A DNA stretch of 7,386 bases. Origin: Nanobdellota archaeon. GTDB lineage: Bacteria; Patescibacteriota; Minisyncoccia; UBA6257; GWB1-50-10. A program made the translations under genes and the position numbers. Location of the stretch: contig JAUYPG010000034.1 of assembly GCA_030695805.1 (NCBI GenBank), forward strand, positions 1 through 7,386. The letters are read 5' to 3'. The notes beneath the pieces are model-generated. The model saw only the letters and a program-made list of their open reading frames with translations, was not told the origin of the DNA and made no database searches. Shown one piece after another: positions 1 through 6,063 of this stretch (its first letter is position 1; the number at the start of each line of letters is the position of its first letter).

Positions 1-474
1 TCCGCGGTTGACGCGGCGCCATCGACGACCGGTAACGTGAAGATTACGCCGATTGGAAAAACCGCCCTGAACATCGTCTCTGCCTACAGCTCCACAGGAA
101 CTGCCTCGAGCACGCAGAGCACTCTCCCGGGCGGACTAACCGGATACGTATCGCTCGTTCTGAGTAGCGCGAGAGATGTTGGTGCTGGATTGTCTGAAGA
201 GTATGACGTCGAGCTTAATTTTGTAGACCTGAATTCGACAGCAGGTCAGGCATACGGCAAATTCCAACTGCACCTCCAGGAGACGGACAATCAAACGTCT
301 TCGGGGTGGCTTGGTATAGAAACCGGATCGGGTGATGCGGCATCGGTAGATCATCAGCCGTCATTCATCTGGTCAGACAACTCGAATACGTCTCATACGC
401 AGACAACGAGCGACTGGAATAACGGACGCTACGTAGAGATTCTGCCGTCAAATCAGATGACAGTTTCGAACTAG
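1..474 (+). CDS. C-terminal part of a large secreted/surface protein (5' truncated)
   Basis: The reading frame is open from base 1 and ends at TAG 472-474, so the N-terminus lies outside the window; the GTG at 37 is probably internal. The visible 157 residues are rich in Ser, Thr, Asn and Gly, contain no Cys and few Lys, and have no membrane segment, which suits an exported protein. A segment reading FIWSDNSNTSHTQTTSDWNN, followed by NGRYVEILPS near the end, resembles a C-terminal motif I recall from large surface proteins of Parcubacteria-like genomes (W-S-D-N-S, H, D-W, N-G, L-P-S). That match is from memory and was not searched. No enzymatic motif is visible. A strong terminator 31 bp downstream ends the transcript, separating this gene from the ligase module. 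The call of an S-layer or other surface protein is an inference; the coding status is firm. Confidence 0.8.
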   Translation, partial: SAVDAAPSTTGNVKITPIGKTALNIVSAYSSTGTASSTQSTLPGGLTGYVSLVLSSARDVGAGLSEEYDVELNFVDLNSTAGQAYGKFQLHLQETDNQTSSGWLGIETGSGDAASVDHQPSFIWSDNSNTSHTQTTSDWNNGRYVEILPSNQMTVSN

Positions 475-505
475 TTCTGTTTAGCTTTGGACATGAGATT
501 GTCCC

Positions 506-542
506 ACACAGCCCCGCTCTTCGCGGGGCTGTGTTGTTTTTT
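506..542 (+). terminator. Intrinsic terminator of the surface-protein gene
   Basis: A perfect 12-bp stem (506-517 acacagccccgc pairing with 523-534 gcggggctgtgt) encloses the 5-nt loop tctTC. It is followed by TG and six T residues at 537-542. It lies just after the TAG at 472-474, as expected for a rho-independent terminator reading rightward. Confidence 0.95.
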
Positions 543-563
543 CGGGAAATAGGCGTTTATAAT
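534..563 (+). promoter_or_regulatory. Putative promoter of the ligase-TPR gene
   Basis: A perfect TATAAT at 558-563 has a poor -35 candidate, TTGTTT at 534-539, at 18-bp spacing; this overlaps the T tract of the preceding terminator. Transcription would start near 570, so the whole AT-rich repeat would form a roughly 180-nt 5' leader of the gene starting at 753. Only the -10 box is convincing. Confidence 0.4.
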
Positions 564-576
564 GGGAAGTATAAAA

Positions 577-743
577 ATTACTAATTTCTAATATCCCCGC
601 CCGACTTCGCCAAGACGAAGTCATGGCGGGCGGGTAATTTCTAATCAAGCACCAAGCACCAATGTCAAATGCCTAAAATGTTCCGTATTGGTCATTGGGT
701 CATTTAGTCATTGGGATTTGATTAGGAATTAGAAATTAGTAAT
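577..743. repeat. AT-rich element with terminal inverted repeats, copy 1 (carries a nested insertion)
   Basis: The perfect 16-bp terminal inverted repeats are attactaatttctaat at 577-592 and its reverse complement at 728-743; further related AT-rich units extend to 751. The interior holds the string caccaagcaccaatg and then repeated cattgg/gtcattggg units. After subtracting the 53-bp nested insertion (593-645) the copy is 114 bp, almost the same as the 115-bp copy at 3132-3246. The interiors differ at about ten positions including a 1-bp gap. There is no ORF of interest inside. It looks like a non-autonomous, MITE-like intergenic repeat. I recall similar AT-rich units from CPR genomes, but mobility is an inference. 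Confidence 0.85.
593..645. repeat. GC-rich hairpin inserted into the left end of repeat copy 1
   Basis: This segment is absent from the otherwise matching copy at 3132-3246. CCGCCCG (597-603) pairs with CGGGCGG (627-633), and ACTTCG (604-609) pairs with CGAAGT (616-621). A loop ccaaga lies between, with a 5-nt bulge catgg on the right arm. The 11-bp string taatttctaat occurs on both sides (582-592 and 635-645), like a target duplication. Because the host repeat is itself made of such units, the duplication could also be pre-existing. Confidence 0.75.
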
Positions 744-752
744 TAGAAATTC

Positions 753-3125
753 ATGTTACGCCTAACCCGCTATCTTCTTTTTGGAATCGCCCTCACTCCT
801 CTCATTACGCTAAACCTCCCGTTTGGCACAATTGTGTGGAAACTCTTTTATATGAGGATTGTGATTGAACTCGCCGTCATTTTTTTCTGTATCCATATGT
901 TGCGGGGGGGAAAGGTAGAGCTTCCGTGGCGTCATCCCATCCTGCTTTTCCTCGGGGCCTACACGCTTTCGCTTGTCATAAGTACAATAGGCGCGGATTC
1001 TCCATACCGCGCGGTCTGGGGGAATCTGGAGCGTGGAGAAGGGCTCGTAACGTGGCTCCACTATATTGCGTTTTTTCTCCTCACCCTCTTTGTGTGGAAG
1101 AAAGATGACTGGTTCAAAATGTTCCGGCTTTCTCTCATCGTGGGGTTTGTTCTCATGGGATATGGGGCTCTTCAATATTTCGGAATAACCTACTTTCCGC
1201 CTTTTCGCATTATGCCTTCCGACAGGGCGATATCGCTCGTAGGAAATCCGGCGTTTTTCGCGACGCATCTCATCTTCCTTATTATTCTCGCGTCTTTGGT
1301 GCGGCTCCACGCGCGAAAAACCGGGAGTCGCATTTGGGAATATATCGCGCTCGGCGCCATAGTGTTCGCGATCGCGGTTGTCTTCATGACAGGCACGCGC
1401 GGGGCAATACTGGGCTTGGGAGTTGGCGGAGTTGTGGCTTTGGTGTATGTCTTCGCGACGAATATAAGAAGCGAAAAAGGAGACCCTTCGTCGTCCCACC
1501 AAGACGGGACTCCTCAGGGTGCTCCATTTTCTAGCTTCCCCCGCAATGGCGGGGTCAGAGAAAATGGGCAAAAACGAAAAGCAGTTGGAGCGGGAATAGC
1601 GCTCTCCACCCTGCTTCTTGGAGGAATGCTCTTTTTCTTTACCAAAGAAGCGCCCGCGTGGAAAATAATTCCGAGCATAGAGCGCGTATCCTCGCTTCTT
1701 TCAAACGGCATTAAAGGAACATCAGCGGAGACCCGTCTCATCACATGGAAGATGAGTTACGAAGCATGGAAGGAGCGTCCGCTTCTGGGGTGGGGACCGG
1801 AAAATTATCTTCCCGCGCTCATAAAATATTTTAATCCGCGGCTTGATAAAGGGGGCGAGACCTGGTTCGACCGTTCCCACAACAATCTGATAGATATTGC
1901 GGTAACGCAGGGAATCGTTGGCCTTATAGCGTATGGAGGGTGGATGGGAGCAATCGCTTACAGGGCTCTTCGGAAGAGAAAGGAGGGACTGCTCAAGGAA
2001 GCAAAACCGTACCTTGTGTGGGGGCTCGCGGCGTATATAATTCAGAATCTCTTCTTATTCGACCAGCCACTCTCGTATCTGTATCTAATGATATTCGCGG
2101 GGTTTCTTGTGAATTCAGAGTCATTCCTGCGGAAGCAGGAATCCACCCTGTCCGTGGATCCTGGGGTCAAGCCCAAGGATGACAATCGTATAAAACATAT
2201 ACAACAAGGACTCGCTTTTGGAGCGTCGGCACTCGCGGCATACGCGATCTACGCGTGGAACGTGACTCCACTTCTGCAGATACGGTACGTGGAAGCCGCA
2301 AAAAAAACACCGCATCAGGAAGAAGTTCTGCGTCTCTTGGGAAAAGGATTTTATCCATACAATTTTGCCCAGCACGATCTCCGTGCGCAGATAGTGGACC
2401 ATGAGTATAGTTTTCAACCGGAGATATTTGTGAGTCCGGGGTTTACGGAACTATCTTCATTTCTACTCAAGAGCGTACAAGAGGCGCGCGCGAAGGACTC
2501 CGCGGATCCGCGGATGCTCATTCGGGAAATACAGATACTGACGCTTCAATCGCAATTGAAGCCGGAGCTCCTTCCTGAAGTGGAAGAGCGGGCAAGAGAG
2601 GGAGTGAAACTTGCTCCAAGGAAGCCGGTATTTTACCACAAGCTTGCTCTCGCGCTCGCGAACGAGGAAAAGTACGAAGAGGCGAAAGAGGCGGCGGAGC
2701 AAGCGATTGACTTATATCCGAACGGGCCCAAATCATACTTCCAGCTTGGTCTTGTGCTTGCCATGGGAGGAGATCCGTATCATGAAGAAGCGGTGCGCGG
2801 GCTCCAAAAATACGAAGAAATGGATCCAAAGTTGGGAGTGTTGAGTCAAGAAATAAATAATTACCTCCTTATATACGCGATATGGAAAGACAAGGCGAAA
2901 GTGGCGGACATCGTATCGCGGGCAACGCTCCACGGAATAGGGAGAGAAATTCAACTCCCGTACTTCAGAACCGCGCTCGCGTATTATATGGAGAAGGAAC
3001 AAAAGGAAGAATTTTTAACAATCGCGCGTTTTATGGTGCCATTATTTCCGGATATTGCCGACGACTTGAAGGTCTACATTGACCTCGCGGAGAAAGGAAA
3101 GTGGGAGGTTATTAAGAATATCTAA
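753..3125 (+). CDS. O-antigen ligase/polymerase-like membrane protein (Wzy_C type) fused to an extracytoplasmic TPR domain
   Basis: This 790-residue protein has about 12 hydrophobic segments in residues 6-455, one more at about 486-502, and then a soluble C-terminal region. Family hallmarks are T-G-T-R-G-A (Arg216), K-E-R-P-L-L-G-W-G-P-E-N (340-351) and W-F-D-R-S-H (371-376, His376). Conserved Arg and His residues are required in characterised WaaL-type ligases. The predicted large external loop lies between about 297 and 376. TPR-like helices follow at about 586-694, the clearest at 625-658. The family transfers or polymerises undecaprenyl-linked glycans outside the membrane; the exact acceptor is unknown here. 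Two palindromic repeats are translated in frame at residues 244-272 and 456-477, both in predicted cytoplasmic loops. No Shine-Dalgarno sequence precedes ATG 753, which directly follows repeat copy 1. The TAA stop overlaps the first bases of the AT-rich units of copy 2. The paralogue at 3300 lacks both inserts. Confidence 0.9.
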   Translation: MLRLTRYLLFGIALTPLITLNLPFGTIVWKLFYMRIVIELAVIFFCIHMLRGGKVELPWRHPILLFLGAYTLSLVISTIGADSPYRAVWGNLERGEGLVTWLHYIAFFLLTLFVWKKDDWFKMFRLSLIVGFVLMGYGALQYFGITYFPPFRIMPSDRAISLVGNPAFFATHLIFLIILASLVRLHARKTGSRIWEYIALGAIVFAIAVVFMTGTRGAILGLGVGGVVALVYVFATNIRSEKGDPSSSHQDGTPQGAPFSSFPRNGGVRENGQKRKAVGAGIALSTLLLGGMLFFFTKEAPAWKIIPSIERVSSLLSNGIKGTSAETRLITWKMSYEAWKERPLLGWGPENYLPALIKYFNPRLDKGGETWFDRSHNNLIDIAVTQGIVGLIAYGGWMGAIAYRALRKRKEGLLKEAKPYLVWGLAAYIIQNLFLFDQPLSYLYLMIFAGFLVNSESFLRKQESTLSVDPGVKPKDDNRIKHIQQGLAFGASALAAYAIYAWNVTPLLQIRYVEAAKKTPHQEEVLRLLGKGFYPYNFAQHDLRAQIVDHEYSFQPEIFVSPGFTELSSFLLKSVQEARAKDSADPRMLIREIQILTLQSQLKPELLPEVEERAREGVKLAPRKPVFYHKLALALANEEKYEEAKEAAEQAIDLYPNGPKSYFQLGLVLAMGGDPYHEEAVRGLQKYEEMDPKLGVLSQEINNYLLIYAIWKDKAKVADIVSRATLHGIGREIQLPYFRTALAYYMEKEQKEEFLTIARFMVPLFPDIADDLKVYIDLAEKGKWEVIKNI
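1483..1567. repeat. Palindromic repeat inserted in frame in the ligase-TPR gene (site 1)
   Basis: There are two adjacent inverted repeats. An imperfect one pairs 1483-1497 with 1506-1520 (ACCCT...GTCCC against GGGAC...AGGGT). The other has outer 9-bp arms CCATTTTCT (1524-1532) and AGAAAATGG (1559-1567) around an inner perfect stem CCCCGC (1539-1544) / GCGGGG (1549-1554). It encodes the low-complexity hydrophilic residues 244-272 between predicted TM8 and TM9. The paralogue at 3300 has a short loop here, supporting insertion. Confidence 0.7.
2120..2183. repeat. Palindromic repeat inserted in frame in the ligase-TPR gene (site 2)
   Basis: This 64-bp segment has ends GTCAT (2120-2124) and ATGAC (2179-2183), an internal perfect hairpin ATTCCTGC-ggaa-GCAGGAAT (2123-2142), and an imperfect second hairpin on the right (ATCCTGGGG against CCCAAGGAT). 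The forward translation, residues 456-477, contains SFLRKQES and DPGVKPKDD, and the reverse strand reads VILGLDPRIH. These peptides are familiar as translations of a widespread class of short bacterial palindromic repeat. It sits in the predicted cytoplasmic loop before the last membrane segment. Confidence 0.8.
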
Positions 3126-3131
3126 TTACTA

Positions 3132-3246
3132 ATTACTAATTTCTAATCAAACACCAAGCACCAATGTCCAAATACCTAAAATTTTACGCATTGGTCATTG
3201 GGTCATTCTGTCATTGGGATTTCATTAGTAATTAGAAATTAGTAAT
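3132..3246. repeat. AT-rich element with terminal inverted repeats, copy 2
   Basis: The perfect 16-bp terminal inverted repeats, attactaatttctaat at 3132-3147 and its reverse complement at 3231-3246, are identical to those of copy 1. The 83-bp interior matches copy 1 with about ten differences and is in the same orientation. Extra AT-rich units extend left to 3123, where they supply the TAA stop of the preceding gene. There is no nested hairpin, so this is the uninterrupted form of the element. Confidence 0.85.
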
Positions 3247-3262
3247 TAAAAATTGCAAAAAA

Positions 3263-3291
3263 TTGTCTATTTTCTCTCGCAGTGCTATTGT
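3263..3291 (+). promoter_or_regulatory. Putative extended -10 promoter of the second ligase operon
   Basis: TTGTCT (3263-3268) and TATTGT (3286-3291) are separated by 17 bp, with the extended -10 dinucleotide TG at 3283-3284. The predicted start of transcription, about 3298, falls two bases before ATG 3300. No Shine-Dalgarno sequence is present, so the message may be nearly leaderless. TAAAAT at 3291-3296 is an alternative -10 without a well spaced -35. Confidence 0.4.
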
Positions 3292-3299
3292 AAAATCCT

Positions 3300-4652
3300 A
3301 TGAAAACCCTCCCATGGTTTAGTATTTCAAAATTCTTCCTCTTCCTCACTCCATTCGCGATCATCATAGTAACGAAGTCCACACTTTTCCCCTTCATCGT
3401 CGGGAAATACATCTGGTTTCGCAGTTCAGTCGCCTTGGCGCTCATTGCCTTTCTTTGCGGGCTTCTTTTTGAAACGAGAGGATGGGAGGAGTACGGAAAA
3501 AAAATAATCCGGGTACTGAAGACCCCTCTCGGAATCACAGTAACCGCGTTTGCCGGGATCTTCATTCTCGCGGGATTCCTCGGCATACGTCCGTCATATT
3601 CCTTCTGGTCTAACTTTGAGCGCGGCGAAGGAGGGCTCCAGATGCTGAACCTCTACATACTCTTCCTTCTCCTTGCCACGCTCTTTCAAAAAGAAAGCGA
3701 CTGGAGAAAATTTTTCTGGGCCGCTCTCTGGGCCGCGTTTTGCATGGTGCTCTACGGCGTTGGGGCAGGCCTCGGGTACAATGGATTTATCGGAGAAAAA
3801 TTTGGAGAGCCGAACTTTCGCTTTCAGGGGTCGCTCGGCAACTCGTCCTATGTGGCGGCCCTCCTTATCTTCGCCGCCTTTTACGGAGCGTATATCCTCG
3901 CGACCCGTTACTCCAAGCGCCTCTTCTTCCACGCCGGTTCAATCCTCATATGGATATTTTTCGGAGTATACGGAGCCGCCTTTCTCCTCGCAGGGACAAG
4001 AGGAGCCTTTTTGGGACTCATCGGGGGTATATTTGTGGGACTCGCGTATCTGGGGTATGCGATAAAATCATGGAGAAAGTGGGCAATCGCGATCGCGGTG
4101 GTACTCGCCGTAACCGCGGGGTCCCTCATCACGTTTCGCGATTCGGAGTTCGTAAAACGTATTCCCGGCTCCCGCATCTTCGATATATCGTTTACTACGA
4201 CCACGCTTCAGCACCGCACGATCATGTGGCAGATCGCCTGGTGGAGCTTCAAAGAACGCCCGATTCTTGGTTGGGGGCCGGAAAATTTCGGCGTGCTATT
4301 TCAAAAAAATTTCAATCCCCGCTATTTTGAGCCGGATAAAGGGTTCGGAGCGTGGTTTGACCGGGCGCACAACGTCATATTCGACTACCTCGCCTCCGTG
4401 GGGATTTTGGGGACTCTCGCGTACGTTTCGATTTTCGCGGTAATCTACTGGAATATCCTCCGGGGAAAGATAGAGAAAAATGCGGGTCTCTCGCCCGGCA
4501 TCGCGGCCTTTGTGCTCGCAGTGCCAACGGCATATCTTGTTCAGGGGATAGCGCTCTTTGACATCCTCCCCACCTATTTGAATCTCTTTATGTTTTTTGC
4601 TTTTGCGTGGTATTTGTTTTATGGAAACCATGAAAAAAATAATAAAAAATAG
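3300..4652 (+). CDS. O-antigen ligase/polymerase-like membrane protein (Wzy_C type), paralogue without TPR domain
   Basis: This 450-residue integral membrane protein has about 12 predicted helices. It shares the layout and motifs of the protein at 753: an N-F-E-R-G-E-G motif in the N-terminal half, A-G-T-R-G-A (Arg234), K-E-R-P-I-L-G-W-G-P-E-N (318-329), and W-F-D-R-A-H with His357 at the end of the predicted external loop. It should act at the outer face of the membrane on lipid-linked glycans as a polymerase, ligase or O-oligosaccharyltransferase; these cannot be separated by sequence. It ends right after TM12 with a short Lys/Asn-rich tail, whereas its paralogue continues into a thirteenth helix and a TPR domain. 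That missing part is encoded by the next gene, which overlaps it by 23 bp. The palindromic inserts of the paralogue are absent. ATG 3300 lacks a Shine-Dalgarno sequence but lies next to a plausible promoter. Confidence 0.9.
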   Translation: MKTLPWFSISKFFLFLTPFAIIIVTKSTLFPFIVGKYIWFRSSVALALIAFLCGLLFETRGWEEYGKKIIRVLKTPLGITVTAFAGIFILAGFLGIRPSYSFWSNFERGEGGLQMLNLYILFLLLATLFQKESDWRKFFWAALWAAFCMVLYGVGAGLGYNGFIGEKFGEPNFRFQGSLGNSSYVAALLIFAAFYGAYILATRYSKRLFFHAGSILIWIFFGVYGAAFLLAGTRGAFLGLIGGIFVGLAYLGYAIKSWRKWAIAIAVVLAVTAGSLITFRDSEFVKRIPGSRIFDISFTTTTLQHRTIMWQIAWWSFKERPILGWGPENFGVLFQKNFNPRYFEPDKGFGAWFDRAHNVIFDYLASVGILGTLAYVSIFAVIYWNILRGKIEKNAGLSPGIAAFVLAVPTAYLVQGIALFDILPTYLNLFMFFAFAWYLFYGNHEKNNKK

Positions 4653-5229
4653 CATTATCATATTACTCATTGGAGGAGCGACGGCCGGAATTTATTTCGG
4701 TTCCTACAGGCCCCTTATAAAGGGGCAAAAATACATCGCGGCGATTGGAAAAAGAAAAGAAGTAACCTCCGTGGAGTCGTTCAAAAAAATCTTTACGCCC
4801 GCGCTGCATTACAAGGCGCCACTCTCTGACGACGAAATAGTAAAGTTCATAAGCGGAGACATTGTGGATATGGCGTCAAGCGGTAAGCAGCCCGAAGAGG
4901 TGATTCGCGAACTTCTCGCCTTTATTGAAAAATATACCGACAAGGACGATGTTATTCACCTCCTAAACACCGCGCGCACGTATCATTTTATGTGGATTCA
5001 GTATGGCGGGAAGGAAGAGTATTTCAAAAAAGCGGAAGAGGGGTATATGAAAGTGCTCACCTTGGCTCCCAAGCTCCCGCCCGTACTCTACGGCATACTC
5101 GACCTCTATCGGGCAAGCGGAAACGCGGAGAAAGTAAAAGAATACGGAGAACGCATATTGAGGTTGTGGCCGGAAGACAAAAGAGTAATCACGCTGCTTC
5201 AGACGATACAAAAAATAGAGGAGCAATAA
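4630..5229 (+). CDS. Membrane-anchored TPR-like protein, detached C-terminal module of the ligase
   Basis: The 199-residue product has a basic N-terminus (MKKIIKN), one membrane helix at about 8-24, and then an alpha-helical soluble region. TPR-like repeats are visible at about 113-149 and 150-185 (pattern A-E-E-G-Y-x-K-V-L-x-L-A-P, then Y-G-E-R-I-L-R-L-W-P). The N-terminus and helix align with residues about 480-520 of the fused protein at 753. The likely orientation therefore puts the TPR region outside the membrane, beside the ligase at 3300. ATG 4630 is chosen because GGA lies 4 nt upstream and it opens a typical anchor; ATG 4621 or 4597 are alternatives. The frame is shifted +1 relative to the ligase, and A7 (4633-4639) and A6 (4644-4649) tracts lie in the overlap. 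The gene is either genuinely separate or the result of a homopolymer indel. Confidence 0.8.
   Translation: MKKIIKNSIIILLIGGATAGIYFGSYRPLIKGQKYIAAIGKRKEVTSVESFKKIFTPALHYKAPLSDDEIVKFISGDIVDMASSGKQPEEVIRELLAFIEKYTDKDDVIHLLNTARTYHFMWIQYGGKEEYFKKAEEGYMKVLTLAPKLPPVLYGILDLYRASGNAEKVKEYGERILRLWPEDKRVITLLQTIQKIEEQ
5219..5223 (+). promoter_or_regulatory. Ribosome binding site of the dehydrogenase gene
   Basis: AGGAG lies within the last codons of the TPR gene, 10 nt before ATG 5234. The 4-bp gap between the genes and this placement suggest co-transcription and translational coupling. Confidence 0.6.
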
Positions 5230-5233
5230 CAAG

Positions 5234-6034
5234 ATGAATAAAGAAAAAACAAAAATAGGAGTAGTTGGCCTCGGCTATGTCGGCTCGCCGATCAAAAAGT
5301 GGTTTGAGAGGGAGGGGTACAAGGTCTTTGTCTATGACAAATTCAAAAAGATCGGCTCCGTGGAAGAAATAAATAAAGCGGACGTTATTTTTGTCGCGGT
5401 CCCCACTCCTTTCCACGAGGACGGGAGGGGATATGACGATTCCGCGGTCAGAGAGTCGCTCCAAAACATAAAAGACGGGAAAGTGGTGGTCATAAAGTCC
5501 ACCGTGACCCCGGGCTCCACGAAAAAATTCCAGGAAACGTATCCGAAAAAAATAATTCTTTTTAATCCGGAATTTCTTCGGGCAAAAACATCCGAAGAGG
5601 ACTATCTTCATCCAAATATCCAAGTTGTGGGGTACGCGAGCGAAAAAGGAAAGGAAATTGCGCCGAAAATTTTGGAACTTCTTCCTAGGGCTGATTTTTC
5701 GGAAATTATAACTTCAACCGAAGCAGAAGTTTTGAAATACTGGGTAAGCTCTTATCTCGCAACGCGAGTGGTCTTTGCAAATGAAATCTATGACCTTTGC
5801 GAGGCCTTGGGAGACGCGGATTATAACGCCGTGAAAAATTGCCTGGTGCAAGACCCAAGAATAGGAAATAGCCACTGGGACGTGCACGACGACGGCTATC
5901 GCGGATTCGGGGGAGCATGTTTTCCAAAAGACGTGCAGGCGATTTTGCAAAAAGCCCAAGAGCTCGGCGTGGAACTTACTTTGATAAAACAGGGTCACGA
6001 AACCAACAAAAGATTGACAAAAAATGAAAAGTAA
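5234..6034 (+). CDS. Short UDP-glucose/GDP-mannose dehydrogenase family protein
   Basis: The 266-residue protein has a Rossmann fold with G-L-G-Y-V-G (12-17) and Asp35 after strand 2, which suits NAD binding. It also shows V-P-T-P (56-59), S-T-V-T-P-G-S-T (89-96), N-P-E-F-L-R (111-116), a central helix with Lys168 and N-E-I (183-185), and the catalytic-type motif G-F-G-G-A-C-F-P-K-D with Cys229 and Asp233. Family members oxidise the C6 hydroxyl of a nucleotide sugar to a uronic acid using two NAD+. This copy stops about 33 residues after the Cys motif, so the C-terminal sugar-nucleotide-binding domain of the usual 400-plus-residue enzymes is missing. By spacing, the Glu after FLR is Ala117, and the Asn four residues after the active-site Lys is Ser172. 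The substrate, and even full dehydrogenase activity, are therefore open. It sits 4 bp after the TPR gene, in line with a role in surface glycan precursor supply. Confidence 0.85.
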   Translation: MNKEKTKIGVVGLGYVGSPIKKWFEREGYKVFVYDKFKKIGSVEEINKADVIFVAVPTPFHEDGRGYDDSAVRESLQNIKDGKVVVIKSTVTPGSTKKFQETYPKKIILFNPEFLRAKTSEEDYLHPNIQVVGYASEKGKEIAPKILELLPRADFSEIITSTEAEVLKYWVSSYLATRVVFANEIYDLCEALGDADYNAVKNCLVQDPRIGNSHWDVHDDGYRGFGGACFPKDVQAILQKAQELGVELTLIKQGHETNKRLTKNEK

Positions 6035-6042
6035 TATAGAAA
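6014..6042 (+). promoter_or_regulatory. Putative promoter of the HD-like gene
   Basis: A perfect -35 hexamer TTGACA (6014-6019) lies in the last codons of the dehydrogenase gene. The possible -10 boxes are weak: TATAGA at 6035-6040 (15-bp spacing) or TAGAAA at 6037-6042 (17 bp). It could let the HD-like gene be transcribed independently of the upstream operon. Confidence 0.35.
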
Positions 6043-6050
6043 AAAGAAAG

Positions 6051-6058
6051 AAAGGAGG
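6051..6058 (+). promoter_or_regulatory. Strong Shine-Dalgarno of the HD-like gene
   Basis: AAAGGAGG lies 5 nt before ATG 6064. It is by far the best ribosome binding site in the window and fixes the start. The two ligase genes have none, so this gene is probably translated much more efficiently. Confidence 0.85.
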
Positions 6059-6063
6059 CAGCC

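Noticed and set aside
577..743. CRISPR array
   Set aside because: The repeated short units are tandem or inverted AT-rich strings without regular spacers; the structure is a TIR element.
810..1571. Long minus-strand open frame (253 codons) opposite the first ligase
   Set aside because: It is antisense to a clear membrane protein with conserved motifs. Its translation is Arg/Pro/His-rich with no recognisable domain, typical of a shadow frame.
577..3246. Classical composite transposon
   Set aside because: The flanking elements are about 115 bp with no transposase gene, so an insertion-sequence-based composite is not supported.
3740..4330. Plus-strand alternative frame of 196 codons inside the second ligase
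   Set aside because: It overlaps the Arg234 and KERPILGWG region of the ligase in another frame; it is Arg-rich, without motifs or a ribosome site.
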